Shown here: positions 1 through 11,301 of the stretch, piece after piece
Numbering within the stretch: position 1 is the stretch's first letter
How the letters are laid out: each line of letters opens with the position of its first letter
NCBI GenBank assembly: GCA_002110485.1
Contig: MOWL01000026.1
Coordinates: 186,001 to 250,000, forward strand
Source of the DNA: Emergomyces orientalis
Lineage: Eukaryota; Ascomycota; Eurotiomycetes; Onygenales; Ajellomycetaceae
Length of the DNA stretch: 64,000 nt
Direction: 5' to 3'
Position numbers and translations under genes: made by a program
The notes under the pieces: generated by a model
Database searches by the model: none
Seen by the model: only the letters and a program-made list of their open reading frames with translations
What the model was told of the DNA's origin: nothing

Positions 1-267
1 ACCTGTAGATATATCTACAAAAGTATGAAGAAAACAAAAGAAGCAGATCTTCAGGCTTTTGTCACTGATTGAATCTGACAGAAAATTCGTTCTGTTCTGA
101 GTACAAAAGGTACAAAAAAAAGTAAAAAAATATGAAATTCAAGGGCAGGTTACTCTGCTCTTGTAGTAGTACAATCCCTAATAATGCAACCCCAGTGCAC
201 TTCTGAATGGCTAGCCCTTGAAGGTTACCGATACGGCTGTATCCTTTTCTACCATCCCATCTAACAA

Positions 268-1501
268 CTACACGGCGACAGACAGGTGGTGGTAGAGTGC
301 AGGTCGTTCATTTTCTGGTACTAGCTTTAACCATTCGAAAATGGTGTTAGCTCTGCGTACAGCTCCATCACGATGGAATGTAGTCATCTCGTTTTTATCG
401 TCGTCATCATCGTCACCGACGTCTTCTTCCGCTTCCGCGGCCCCGCTCATCCCCGCGATTCTCTGCAGATGCCATTGCATCTCTAGCAGGTCCCAGCTTG
501 GCAGCGGCAGGTTCGAAGGATCATTCGTAATTATGGAAAAAACATCGCCTGAGCAAATCGCCTTATACACCTGATCCCCTTTCGGGACCGAAAATCCGTG
601 TTTCCCATCGTAAGTAGACAATCCTCGGGACGAGGCTGGCTCTGTGAGCAGATCAATTTCCTCTATGCCATGGGATGGCTTCGGCTGCCAATGAAATTCG
701 ACTTTCAATTCTTTGTGATCAGCAGAAATCTCCATAGGCCGCAGGGCAAAGCGACCAGCCCCCCAGAGCGCATGTAAATGTTTATTCAAGCTGATCATAT
801 TAAAGCAACCATCCTTCGGGGCCTTCAGGTTCTGTGGATCGCCGAAGATCTCCTTTTTCCAGCGTTGGACACAGTCGTCCTCCCAAAACCAGTTGAGAAT
901 ACCCCAGAATCTAGCAACTGCTCTCGGTTCGCGTCCTGATGCTTTGATAAGGCATTGCGGATATATATGCGCAGCATCTGGCAGCTCGGAACTGGTAAAC
1001 ACGCACTCGTAGTTATCTCGCTGTTTGCACTATTGGAAACCCATCAGCAAAGTCCAGTCAAGCTCTGTGAAAGTCTACAAACTTTATTGCTCGCTGTGGT
1101 TGAATGATTTGTACTGCTGCTTGTACTTTGACTCGAACTTAGATTCTGCAACCCTAATAAAAGGTCAGCCCCAAGACAAATATTAATGAGGATGGCGATG
1201 CGCACGACTCACATCGAGCTATCATGGAATCACAATCATCAATTGTCGGCTCCAGGAGACGTTGCGCCACTCTAGTGTTGGGGGCTTCTTCCGCGTCGGA
1301 AATCATCTCTTCCAATTTGGCTATGTCTGCGAGCTGACAGAAGGCCCAGAACGGAGGTGGCACCATGTCTTTACCTAGCTTTTCCTTCAAAATCACCTTC
1401 AGTCGATGTAAAACAGCTGTTCGCCTCTCTGAACGCTCATTCCAGCACTCATTCTCAATGTCACACATGGGGATACTTGAAGATGCTAACTGAGAGATCA
1501 T
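268..1501 (-). CDS. HNH-nuclease-like fungal protein, two exons, reading frame uncertain
   Basis: Two minus-strand coding blocks read as one gene. The downstream block (268 to about 1020) opens with RDNYECVFTSSELPDAAHIYP, the pattern seen at the start of fungal HNH-nuclease-domain proteins (R-D-N-Y-x-C-V, then A-H-I-x-P), and continues with a Trp-rich middle (FWGILNWFW) and an N-H segment (SLNKHLHALWGAGRFAL). The upstream block (about 1214-1501) is a helical N-terminal part containing IENECWNERSERR. It has no other ATG between 1501 and an in-frame stop upstream. The best donor (GTGAGT at 1212-1207) leaves phase 1, while both usable acceptors (just before 1029 or 1020) need phase 0, so the simple splice shifts frame. 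Either a small extra intron exists or the gene carries an indel. An acidic run (DDDDDD) lies near the C-terminus. The nuclease assignment is by resemblance. Confidence 0.55.
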
Positions 1502-1552
1502 TGCACCAATGCAACAAAAGTGTGGGACATAGTTGGCAAGGTCAAATGACAC

Positions 1553-2097
1553 CAGCTAGACACAGATGTTTGGAGAGCTTATGGAGGTAATGAATTTAAC
1601 ACAAAGTATCTAGTGGAACTCTTGAAGCCATAGACAAAATGCATGCCTTTGTTATATAACAGTCAAGGCTTGGATTTGTGAAAGGCTGATAGTTTCTTGG
1701 TCATTCTATCGATCTCACGTGCCGTGTTGATCCAACCACACAATCACTTCGCCTCGGAACGGGAAAGCTATTTCCCGAACATGTTCTTTTCCTCGAGCTG
1801 CCCAGATGCTTCTATCCCGTAGTGTATTTACTATCCGCAAATCTGTCAGCAAACTCCGTTTTCAGTACATGAATTCCTCGGCTATTGGTAGTGGTGCACT
1901 TGTACCCTAGTGAATAGTCAGGATGGATGACGTTGGGCCGACTGGAGCAACAGTGTTGGACGCTATACCCCAACGGGCGCGAGGTGGACCTCACCAAACA
2001 GGAACGGGCGAGGGCTTGGCCGCAACGGGACACGCTAGACCCGACGTGGCAGCGGCTGCTCAAAAAACCAGCCATGCACTTGCCACTGCACATTTTA
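1553..2097. other. intergenic, with one open fragment
   Basis: No complete gene is seen. A plus-strand open stretch at about 1923-2094, rich in charged and aromatic residues (YPNGREVDLTKQERARAWPQ), looks like a torn piece of a protein. It stops exactly where LINE-A sequence begins. I do not recognise its family. Confidence 0.4.
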
Positions 2098-2600
2098 CTT
2101 CAAAATCATTGATAAAATGAGTTAGTTATTTTATATCAGAAAGAACCATTCAGTTGTTTTTTGATAAAATAAAATAAAATAAAATAAAAATTGAAATAGA
2201 AGTCTTTCAGAGATCTTCAGTCTCTCTCATTCTATTTTTAATATATATAAGAATATTATTTCAAAACAGAGAAATAAAGCTAGTGAGAACACTCAGCTAC
2301 ATTGATAATATTGCATTATTATATTATTTAAAAACAATAAAAGAAAACTGTTTATTAATTGAAAATGCAGCAAGAGAAATTATTCAAAAAGAAAAAGAAA
2401 AATATATTCAGTTTAATATAAATAAAACTAAATTGATTCACTTTTTTTCTAAGTCAAATGAGAAAAATGAGCACATAATCTTGCTAAATGAACAAATTAA
2501 TTCAAAAGAATCAGTTAGATGGCTAGGTTTTTGACTAGACTCAAAACTGAAGTTTAATTATCATATTCAAAAGAAACTTGCTCAGGCAGAGAGTGTCAGA
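2098..2600 (+). mobile_element. LINE-A fragment, reverse-transcriptase part, plus strand
   Basis: Degenerate copy of the reverse-transcriptase core of the non-LTR element seen complete at 4058-11285. The frame includes SLIK*VSYF (stop TGA at 2118), the catalytic-box remnant YIDN in RTLSYIDNIALLYY, then RWLGF*LDSKLKFNYHIQ with another TGA at a Trp position. It ends abruptly after LAQAES. About 125 bp of its 3' part is repeated in inverse orientation at about 3938-4057. It is 5' and 3' truncated and cannot be active. Confidence 0.85.
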
Positions 2601-3365
2601 GGTTGAACCTCTATATGGTTATGTGAACTCGGGCTAGCCGCTCAAACAGACTAATAGCTCCCGCGCTAGTGGCTAGCCCTCACTTGCAATCTGTGCTTGA
2701 AGTACTTTTCTATATACTCTTTGCACTTCTTTCTTTTCTTTCTTTTTTCTTTCTTAAACTTTTCTTCTTATATATTAGACACAATATAGTTCTTTCATAT
2801 CTAATTGCTTGTCTTTTATATTAGAAAAGCTTTGTTTTTACTCCTTACTAAAGAAAGACATGAAAAAGCTCAGAAAGACACTGACATCACAGATCAATTA
2901 TTAAGAAAGAATAATAGTGTGACAGAGTAGTAAGAAATTTATAAAGCTTCTAGCCTTCCGGCTGCCAATCTCAGCATTCCAGCCTATCAATTGGCCGTCA
3001 TGGTCTTGCTTGCACTAACCATCTATTAAGGGCGCCTAGGCCTCTTCTCACCTAGGTCCTTGCTAGGCCCAGAGTGTTCTAATCGGATGGTTTTTATCTG
3101 TCAATTCCCCGGAGGTGGGTGCCTAGAATAGTGAGGGTGAGTCCCTTGGCCAGTTAAGCTTGATGATGATTCGCTATCCTGCGGGTGTCCTAGACCACTA
3201 AACTAGTACTGATCTAACTTGAAACGCCCGGGGGGTTAGCCCACAAGATCAGTGAGAATTAGCACCCAAGATCCCCTGAGCTGACACCTTAAGCTTGATG
3301 ATGATTCGCTATAGTGCACCCGGGGGTCCCCGGTACTGTTTTGTGATTTAACAGTGGAAATTGGT
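2601..3365 (-). repeat. unclassified repeat body next to the tRNA-like head
   Basis: No gene. This stretch lies between two LINE-A fragments and is probably the body of the SINE-like unit whose tRNA-like head is at 3366-3482. It holds two 24-bp direct repeats and a pyrimidine-rich run at about 2720-2760. Read on the minus strand, 3180-3215 contains a second A-box-like string (GTTTAGTGGTCTAGGACACC) similar to the 5' half of Glu/Asp-type tRNAs, without a matching B box. Confidence 0.4.
3154..3312. repeat. pair of 24-bp direct repeats
   Basis: The same 24 bases occur at 3154-3177 and 3289-3312 (core AAGCTTGATGATGATTCGC). They frame a segment of about 110 bp and may mark internal duplication inside the repeat body. 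Confidence 0.8.
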
Positions 3366-3482
3366 TAATGAGACTCTCGCAGGAATCGAACCTGCACCCT
3401 CTTGGCATTCATTCCCCGGGGGGAAGGCCGCCAAACAGAGGTGCCATGGCGGCGTAGTTAACCGCTACGCCACCGGGCTGAA
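3366..3482 (-). promoter_or_regulatory. tRNA-derived pol III promoter, SINE-like head
   Basis: On the minus strand there is an A box TGGCGTAGCGGTTA (3472-3459) and a perfect B box GGTTCGATTCC (3392-3382), with a 5-bp T stem (GCAGG/CCTGC) around it. The first seven bases (AGCCCGG) cannot pair with the bases after the T stem (GAGAGTC), so no acceptor stem forms and it is not a working tRNA. The unit abuts LINE-A sequence exactly at 3483. A tRNA-derived SINE head is the best reading. Confidence 0.6.
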
Positions 3483-4057
3483 CAAACTCTATATAACTGA
3501 GTTGAAATCTTTTTTACAGAATTTAGACTGATTTCATTTCAATTCAAATATTTGCTCCAGTTCAAATCAGTGCCTGTATTCATGGGAGGAAATGTGGGTG
3601 AAACTCTTTTCCTAATTGTATAATTTTGATTTAATTTAATTATTCTAACTGAATAATTTCTGCACAGCTTTTCAGCCTTATTTTAGAAGAAGGAATTGAG
3701 GCTTCAATTTCCATAGCTTTTATAGAGATGATTTTAAATGCCCCCAGCATTTTTCTTAAAGCTTTATTTTGCAGACTTTTATATTTATTTAAAAAGTTTT
3801 TCTGATTTTTCCATCATATTTGTGCTCCATAGTCTGAGATTGAGGAAATGCAGACAATATAAAGTTGTTTCATTGCTTGAAAAGATAGTTCTCTTTCTGT
3901 ATTTAATAATTTTAAAATATTATTAAGATTTCTCTCTGCCTGAGCAAGTTTTGTTTGAATATGATAATTAAACTTCAGTTTTGAGTCTAGTCAAAAACCT
4001 AGCCATCTAACTGATTCTTTTGAATTAATTTGTTCATTTAGTAAGATTATGTACTCA
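3483..4057 (-). mobile_element. older LINE-A copy, minus strand, downstream half
   Basis: Read on the minus strand, this continues the reverse transcriptase split by the younger LINE-A: YIILLNEQINSKESVRWLGF, then *LDSKLKFNYHIQ, QAMKQLYIVCISSISDYG, LGAFK, EIEASIPSSKIR and finally QLYRVCS at 3483, where the SINE-like head begins. Frameshifts and TAA stops occur around 3600-3680, so this copy is dead. Its upstream half is at 11302-11883. Confidence 0.88.
4042..4057. repeat. left target-site duplication of the young LINE-A
   Basis: TAAGATTATGTACTCA, identical to 11286-11301. Joining the two flanks at one copy restores the reading of the older minus-strand LINE-A (NEYIIL followed by LNEQINS). The first T-A-A could also be shared with the element's tail. 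Confidence 0.9.
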
Positions 4058-5345
4058 AAAAAAAACGCTTTCCCCCGAACCAGCCCAATTCTTCGAATTA
4101 GAAGACGAAAAGACATCCATTTGAAAGCTCTTGTTTGAGAAAGCAATTTATTCACTTTTTATTAAAATTGAGCGCGAGTTGGTGAAGCTATTGAGGAAAA
4201 CATGTTTGCAACCTCTAAGGGGAAAGAAAATCACACTTCATCACATAACATCATCAGTTTCGGCCCAATTTACATAGAATTTTGATAGAAGCTAGAACAA
4301 ACCAGATATTACAACTGTCTCAATTTTGAATTCATTCCAACCATCTCTTTCTGAACAATTCATTGTCAAAACCTGTGTGAAAACTCTGATTGATTTTCAT
4401 GTTTCTTTGCACCAGTGCCAAGTCTTTTCCCTGTACCGCCCTACCTCGCCCGGCAGAAAAGTGACAAAAAAATACCTCAGCACAGATCACACGTGACCTA
4501 CCCTTCAATCAGGAATTCCCCGGAACCTACCCTCTCTACAAAACGGAACGAGAAAAAGTGGAAATATCAGTGTTTAAAAAAATAGCTTGGTCCCTGCAAG
4601 TAATATATATACATACTTGTATATATATATATTATTATATAAGAAAATAGTACAGATTTAGTCTGTTGATTCTTCATTTGCATACTCATCTGTGTGACTT
4701 AATAAATTACATTTATTAAGAGCTATCTAGTAAAATATATGAGATTAATTTGAATAGAAAAGGAAATCTATTCAGTATTAATTCATATTGATATTTCAGG
4801 AATACAATCTTGATTTGAGGTGGGGCCTATTTCAAGCAGAAATTTTGAGAAGCTTTTTAAATTGAAAAAGACAAAATTTGCAAGAGTTAGAGTGTTTTTC
4901 TTGATTTAGCTCTGAGTAAATAAATCAAGAAAATTCTACACAAATTCATATTTCTTTACTTCAGTGACTGATTCAGTTTTTGAAAATAATCTCAATTTTG
5001 AGCTGCATACTTGATATGTGGGGAGAAGTTTAGAATATTGAATATTTCTGAATAGTTTTTATCAATTTCTCTGCAAAAAATTGATTTATTTTGTCAGTTT
5101 TTCTTTCAAAAACTGTCATTTCAATTGAATAATTTATTATTCATTGAAATCAATTCTTTTCTCTTCATTTTGTAGCACAAGAAAGAAGTCTGTGAAGATT
5201 TAATTGATTTATCTTTAAAAATCAATATTAGTTTATTAGATTCTCTTGAAAAATCTAATCTAGATACTATTTCTAGTAGAAAAAATAGCAAAAATCTGAG
5301 AATACTATTTAATTTGACTAATTATCTAATATACTCAAAGAAATC

Positions 5346-6905
5346 ATGAATAACTCACCTCAATCTGTGAACATGATGACTTCATGCAAAAATAGAAATA
5401 ATTTCATAGAAACTGTTTCTGAAATTGAGATTTTGAAGAAAAGAAAAAAAGAAGAAATAGACAGACACAAAGTAGATGAAGTGAAAAATCTACAAAAAAT
5501 AGCTGATGAGCTATATAAACAGTGCATGTATGAAGAAAATGAAGAAATTCTTATTCTGCATTCACAAGCAAGACAACTGAATGAAATTATTAAGTTTAAA
5601 CTTAATATTTCTTCAAATCTGAAGATAGTTTTGAAAAAAACTGAAAAATCTGTATCTCAAAAAATCTCTTCTGAATCTCTTTCAAAAGAAAACACTGAAA
5701 ATGAGACAAAAACCTATGCTCAAGCTCTCAATAGCTCACAAAATATTGAAAAAGAAAAACAGCTGAAAAAAGCAGAAAAAATTTTCTCATTAGTTGAGAA
5801 AAAAGAACAAAGAAAAGCTCAAAAAGAGATTAAATTTCTTGAATTAAAAAAACAGAGACTGATTTTAAAAGTTAGTGATAGAGCTATCTTTGAAAAATCT
5901 ATTCTAAATGATTCTAAGTTCATTTTTGAACTTAGAAACAAAATCAATCAAAACTTTCATTTTGAAACTTAAAATGAAGAATTCAAGCCAGTTATCTCAT
6001 CAATTGAAACCTCTTTTCTGGGAAATTCAATTGTAATTACTGCTATGCCAGATTTCAGCTCTGAATATCTAATTCAAAATGAAAACTGCTGGAAAGAGAT
6101 AGTTCAAAAAGCTTTCTCTATTGAAGTTTCATGTGAAAAAGATGAGAAATGGGGAAAATTTGTATTACATGATATTTCAGTTGAAATCTTTGATCATGAA
6201 GAAGGCATGATAAATTTGAAAGAAGAAATTGAAATATATAATTCAATTTCTTTGAAAAAAACCCCAATTTGGCTCAATTCTTATGAGCAAAGACAAAGAA
6301 ATCAAAATGCTTCAGTTTTAATTACTACAAATACAATAGAACAGTCAAAACGACAGTATATTATAATTGCAGGATTGAAAATGAAAGTATTTGAATTCAA
6401 AGATTCAAGAGAGAATATTAAATCTCAAATTCAATGCTCAAACTGTCAGAAACATGGACACTTTGCAAATACTTGTAAAAGAAATTCTAAATGTCAGTTT
6501 TGTGCTTTAGATCACAAAACAAATGAACATTCTTGCAACACATGTAGAAAAATAGGTGAAATCTGCAATCACACTGAAATCAAATGCAGTAATTGCTATG
6601 AAAAGCACACATCTATTTCAAAAGATTGTATTTTCATTTTCAAGAAAAAGTCTTTCAATAAAGATGTGAAATGGAGAAAAGAAACTCAAAATACAGAGAA
6701 AATAGATAAAACTACAAAAAGAAGAAATTCTCAAATGTCTATTTCTTCTGAGTCAAATTCTTTTTCAAAAAATAGACAGATCTTAAACCCTGTTACACCT
6801 ATAAAAATGAGAAAAGATAAAGAAAATCTCATTTCTATGAAAGCAGTAGAAGTTCCAGCTCTGAATACAGATAATAGATATAATCTATTACCTGATTCAG
6901 AATAA
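5346..6905 (+). pseudogene. LINE-A ORF1, nucleic-acid-binding Gag-like protein
   Basis: One frame of 520 codons interrupted by a single TAA at 5970-5972 (CAA to TAA fits). The N-terminal 200 residues are Lys/Glu-rich and probably coiled coil. The C-terminal part carries a row of zinc knuckles: CSNCQKHGHFANTC, then CQFCALDHKTNEHSC and CSNCYEKHTSISKDC, the CCHC series typical of ORF1 proteins of fungal LINEs that coat element RNA. ATG at 5346 is the first in frame. ORF1 ends 33 bp before the ORF2 ATG and lies in the same frame as it. Confidence 0.85.
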
Positions 6906-6938
6906 AAGAAACACAGCTTCAATTTATTCCTTTTGTAC

Positions 6939-9900
6939 ATGTTTACTACACAAAACAATAATAAAAAGAAGAAAAAAACTATCAAAAATGCTTCAAAAAT
7001 AACTTTTATTCAAAACAATGTTGATAGAAATAAAGATGCTATCTATTCATGCTTACAGATAGGCTTTGAAGAGCAAACTGACTTCATTCTATTACAAGAG
7101 CCAAATTTTGATATAGAACAACAATTTATAATTTCTCATTCAAGCTATCACTGCTTTTTACCAGAGAAATCAGATGTAAAAGCAAGAGTTGTGATATATG
7201 CAAGAAAAAGATCAAGATTTCAATTCAATATAAAAAGTAATTATATATCTAATTCTGATATTCTAGTTGGAGATATTATAGATACAAGAAATCAATTTGA
7301 CAGTATTCAATTGATAAATATTTATAATGAAAAATCACTGAAGGTAAATGATAATTCATGGACAGTTGACAGAGAACTGCTGAATTTAAGTCCAGAAAAA
7401 AATGCTATTATATGTGGTGATTTCAATGCACATCATATATGGTGGAATTCTGAATGTGATTATTCAATAAGATCAGAGAAAATAGTAGAGTGGGCTCTAC
7501 AACATGAATTAGATATTATAAATGAAATTGATAGACAGACCTTCGTTAGAAACAACTTAATGAAGAAATCAATCATAGACTTAACCTTTCTATCAAAAAA
7601 TTTGATTGAAAACAAGGTCTATAATTGGTTTATTAATTCAGAAGAAACATCAGGATCTGCTCATGAAGTTATTCAATTTAATATTGAAATTGATGAAAAG
7701 GAAACATGTGAGAATCCTCTACTATCAAATCAATATAATTTTGAAAAAGCTGAATGGTCTGAAATCAATAAGAGAATTGAAGATTTAAAATTTGAAAAAA
7801 AAGAAGAATTATCAAATTGGAATGAAAAGACAATAATAACAGATATAATGCTAGAAAGTAGAACTAATATAATAACTGAAATTATATTAGAAAGCATTAA
7901 AAACTTTATACCAAAGAAAAAGCTCTCAGAATTCTCAAAACCTTGGTGGTCAGAAGAAATAACAGAAAAAAGAAAAAATCTAGCAAAAATAAAAAAAGAA
8001 TGGAAAGAGAATATCATATCTTATGAAGAATATAAAAGAATAAGAAATGAATATTTCACATTAATTAAAAAAGCTAAAACTAGCTGCTGGAATAAATTTC
8101 TTGAGAATGCACAGGGAAAAGAAATATTTAAAGCTTTTAAATATACAAAGTCTAAATCTGTTGCAAAGCTTCCATCTCTAAAATATAAAATAGAAAATGA
8201 GGAATATATTGCTCATTCTTTTGAACAAAAATGTCAGGCTTTTATGAAAATTCTATTTCAAAAACCACCTCAATCTGAACAATATAGTTCAATATGTGAA
8301 TATATTGAAGATTCAAGATGGGCTTGGCCAGATCTATCTAGAAATGAACTTGAAACTGCTGTTTTTACAAGTTCTACAAAAACAGCTGCAGAACCTGATA
8401 CTATAAATCATTTAATCATTCAAAAAGTCTTTCATTCTCTGAAAAATGAATTATTTGAATTATTCTCTCAACTAATGAAGAATGGGTATCACCCTGAATG
8501 CTGGAGACAAGCAACTGGTATAGTTCTTGCAAAACCAAATAGAAAAGCTACTATGCCAAAGTCTTATAGAATTATATCACTTTTGAATTGCTTGGGAAAA
8601 ATTCTTGAAAAAATAATAGCAACAAGATTATCATATCTAGGCTCAATCACTGATTTATTATATAATGATCAAATGGGTGGCAGAAAACAGAATTCTGCAA
8701 TAGATACAGTTTTATCAATAATTCATGATATTCAAATGGCAAAAAATGAAGACTTAGTTACAACAGCTGCTTTTATTGATATAAAAGGTGCTTTTGATCA
8801 TGTTTCAAAGAATAAGCTAATAATTATTCTTCAAGAGATGAAACTACCAAAAGCATTAATAAAGTGAGTTATATGTTTTATGTCAAAAAGATATATTCAA
8901 CTACTTTTTGACTCATTAAAGCAAGATATTACTGAAATTGAAATAGAAGTTCCTCAGGGGTCTCCAGTCTCACCAATTCTATTTGCTATATATACAAAAA
9001 ATCTATTCAAAGATAGAGAAATGGAGATAGTGAGATCTTCTAGCTATGTTAATGATATAGATCTGATTTTCAGCTCAAGAACAATAAAAGAAAATTGTGA
9101 AAATATTGAAAAAGCTGTGCAAGAGATATTTAATAGAGAAGATTTAAACCTAATTCAATTTGATATGAAAAAAACTGAATTAATTCACTTTTTTCCAAAA
9201 AGATATGAAAAGGAAATAAGTTTAAATCTATTAAATCAAGAAATAAAGCCTAAATCAGTTGTAAGATGGCTAGAAATCTGGCTGGATTCAAAACTCAATT
9301 TTAAATCTCATATTCAAAAAAGAATGGCTCAAGCTGAAAGAGTTTTAAATAGTATAATACAACTTTCTAATACTGAAAGGGGTTTATCATTTCAAGCTAT
9401 GAGACAGCTATACATTGCATGTATAGCATCTATTTCTGATTATGGTGTTCAGATATGGTGGAAGAACCAGAAACACTTCATAGATAAGTTTCAAAAATTG
9501 CAGAATACAGCTTTAAGAAGAATTCTGGGAGCTTTCAAAACCTCTCCATGTAGAGCTATGGAAATAGAAGCTTCTATATCACCTTCTAAAATAAGATTTG
9601 AGAAGATATGCAAGAATTATGCACTGAGAATCATGAAAATGCCAGATATTCATTCAATTAGAAAAAGAATATCTACATCTTATCCTCCAATTCAATCTGG
9701 AAATGACTTAGATTGAAATAGATATCTAGATTGGAATGAAAGTCAAGAAAATCAAGAAAATGAGAGAAATGGAAAAAAAATCCCTTCTCAACTATATAGA
9801 GTATGCTCAATGATTAAAAATGAGTTCTCCTCATTAAATATTGAAAAGATTGAACATAAAAAGCTATATTCATGAAAAGAAAAACTAGGCTCAATGATTT

Positions 9901-10886
9901 CAATTGAAAGAAGTGCATTATCAAAACCAGAAGAAGCTGAGAATCATAAAAGAATAATAGAGAAAATTGATTTTAAAAAGTCAATTCTAATCTATTCAGA
10001 TGGTTCAATGAATGAAAATAAAGGCCTAGGAGCTGGAATAGCATATACAGAAGATAATTACAAATATACATCAGATTCATGGAATATTGGAAATGAATGT
10101 GAAGTATTTGATGCTGAATTATATGCTATTATGAAAGCTTTTAAACTGATAGAAATAAAAGCTTCAAAAAGAAAAGATATGAAAGAAGCATGGATTTTTT
10201 CAGATAGTCAAGCAGCTTTGAAAAGAATTCAAAAAAATGAAATTCATAATGGTCAAATGAATATAGAAGTAATTCTAAAGATATGCAAAAGAATTCAATT
10301 AAAATATAAGACAAAAATATATCTGAGCTGGGTTCCTGCTCATATAAATATACATGGAAATGAGCTTGCTGATGAAGCAGCAAAGAAAGGAACAGAACTA
10401 AATATTGCAAGTTCAAAAATAGTTTCATGGTCTTTTATTAAAAGAAAGATAAAAGAGAATTGCTTAGAAAAATGGCATAAAATATGGGAAAAACAAAGAA
10501 AAAGTCCTCACTATCTTAGATTTGAAACTAAACCTAAATGAAAATCATGCTCTATTAAGTGCAAGAAGAAGCTTTTCTCCTCAATCATTCAATTAAAACT
10601 AGGTCATGGCTATTTCAAATCTTATTTGAAAAGAATATCTGATATTGAAAGTGAAAATTGTGAATATTGTGACTCTCTTGAAGACCCAGAACATATCTTA
10701 ATGAATTGCTTATTAAATCAGAAACTTAGAGCTGAACTGAGATATAAATATAAACTGAGAGAAATGAATATGAAACTACTATTTTCAACTGAAATAGGCA
10801 GTCAATATTTAATTGATTTTCTCAATGAAACTCAAATAGCTACTAGAAATCAATTCTATTTCAAATATGAAAATATAAATGAATGA
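6939..10886 (+). pseudogene. LINE-A ORF2: endonuclease, reverse transcriptase, RNase H, zinc knuckle
   Basis: A continuous frame from ATG 6939 with only four internal stops, all TGA (8865, 9714, 9873, 10539). Order of domains: apurinic-type endonuclease (FIQNNVDRNKDAI, LLQEPNF, ICGDFNAHHIWWNS, SIIDLTF); reverse transcriptase (SYRIISLLNCLGKILEK, AAFIDIKGAFDHVS, VPQGSPVSPILF, and a YVND variant of the YxDD box at about 9047); RNase H (IYSDGSMNENKGLGAG, EVFDAELYAI, FSDSQAALK, HGNELADEAAKKG); terminal CEYCDSLEDPEHILMNC knuckle. YVND instead of YxDD would by itself weaken catalysis. The TGA at 10884 may also stand for Trp, since the frame stays open and plausible beyond it. Confidence 0.9.
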
Positions 10887-11285
10887 GAATCTGAAATATT
10901 CTTTATAAAAACTGCTAGATATTATATAATATCTCACTATTTCTTTTGTGTTAGAGTCTGTCTTTTATTTCCTTTGTATTCATGTCATGAGTTATTTTGT
11001 CTATCATTAATTTATTTTCTTTGTAATCACTTGAAAATTATATGAAAAAAAGAGAATATAAATAATCTTCAAAGATATTTATAAATAAATAAATAAAAAA
11101 AAGAAAAATCAATTTGCTGACTATTCTGAGCTGGAATTCAAGTATTGCAAGTGCTATTTGTTTGAAGAAAAAATGTATAGTAATTAGTGTTAAAGTTAGA
11201 AAAATTCTGAGACTCTTTGAGTCTCAGGTAGATATCATAGTCTCTGACTGCATATATATCTATAATTGAAGAATAATAATAATAA
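10887..11285 (+). other. LINE-A 3' region and (AAT)n tail
   Basis: AT-rich 3' region ending in GAAGAATAATAATAATAATAA. About 330 bp of it is repeated in the same orientation at 13445-13789. The trinucleotide tail takes the place of a poly(A) tail. Confidence 0.85.
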
Positions 11286-11301
11286 TAAGATTATGTACTC
11301 A
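11286..11301. repeat. right target-site duplication of the young LINE-A
   Basis: Second copy of TAAGATTATGTACTCA (see 4042-4057). Confidence 0.9.

Larger units (their letters stand above)
4058..11285 (+). mobile_element. full-length non-LTR retrotransposon LINE-A (Tad-like)
   Basis: About 7.2 kb, two-ORF LINE: leader 4058-5345 (no gene; about 400 bases of mixed composition, then very AT-rich), ORF1 5346-6905, ORF2 6939-10886, 3' region 10887-11285 ending in a short (AAT)n tail. A 16-bp direct target duplication flanks it. Endonuclease, reverse transcriptase, RNase H and a terminal zinc-knuckle occur in that order, as in the fungal Tad1 group. CpG is almost absent. ORF1 has one TAA and ORF2 four internal TGA codons, so by the standard code it is inactive. 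It is the youngest LINE-A here because it splits an older copy. Confidence 0.92.

Noticed and set aside
3366..3482. functional tRNA gene on the minus strand
   Set aside because: A and B boxes are good, but the 5' seven bases do not pair with the bases after the T stem, so no acceptor stem can form.
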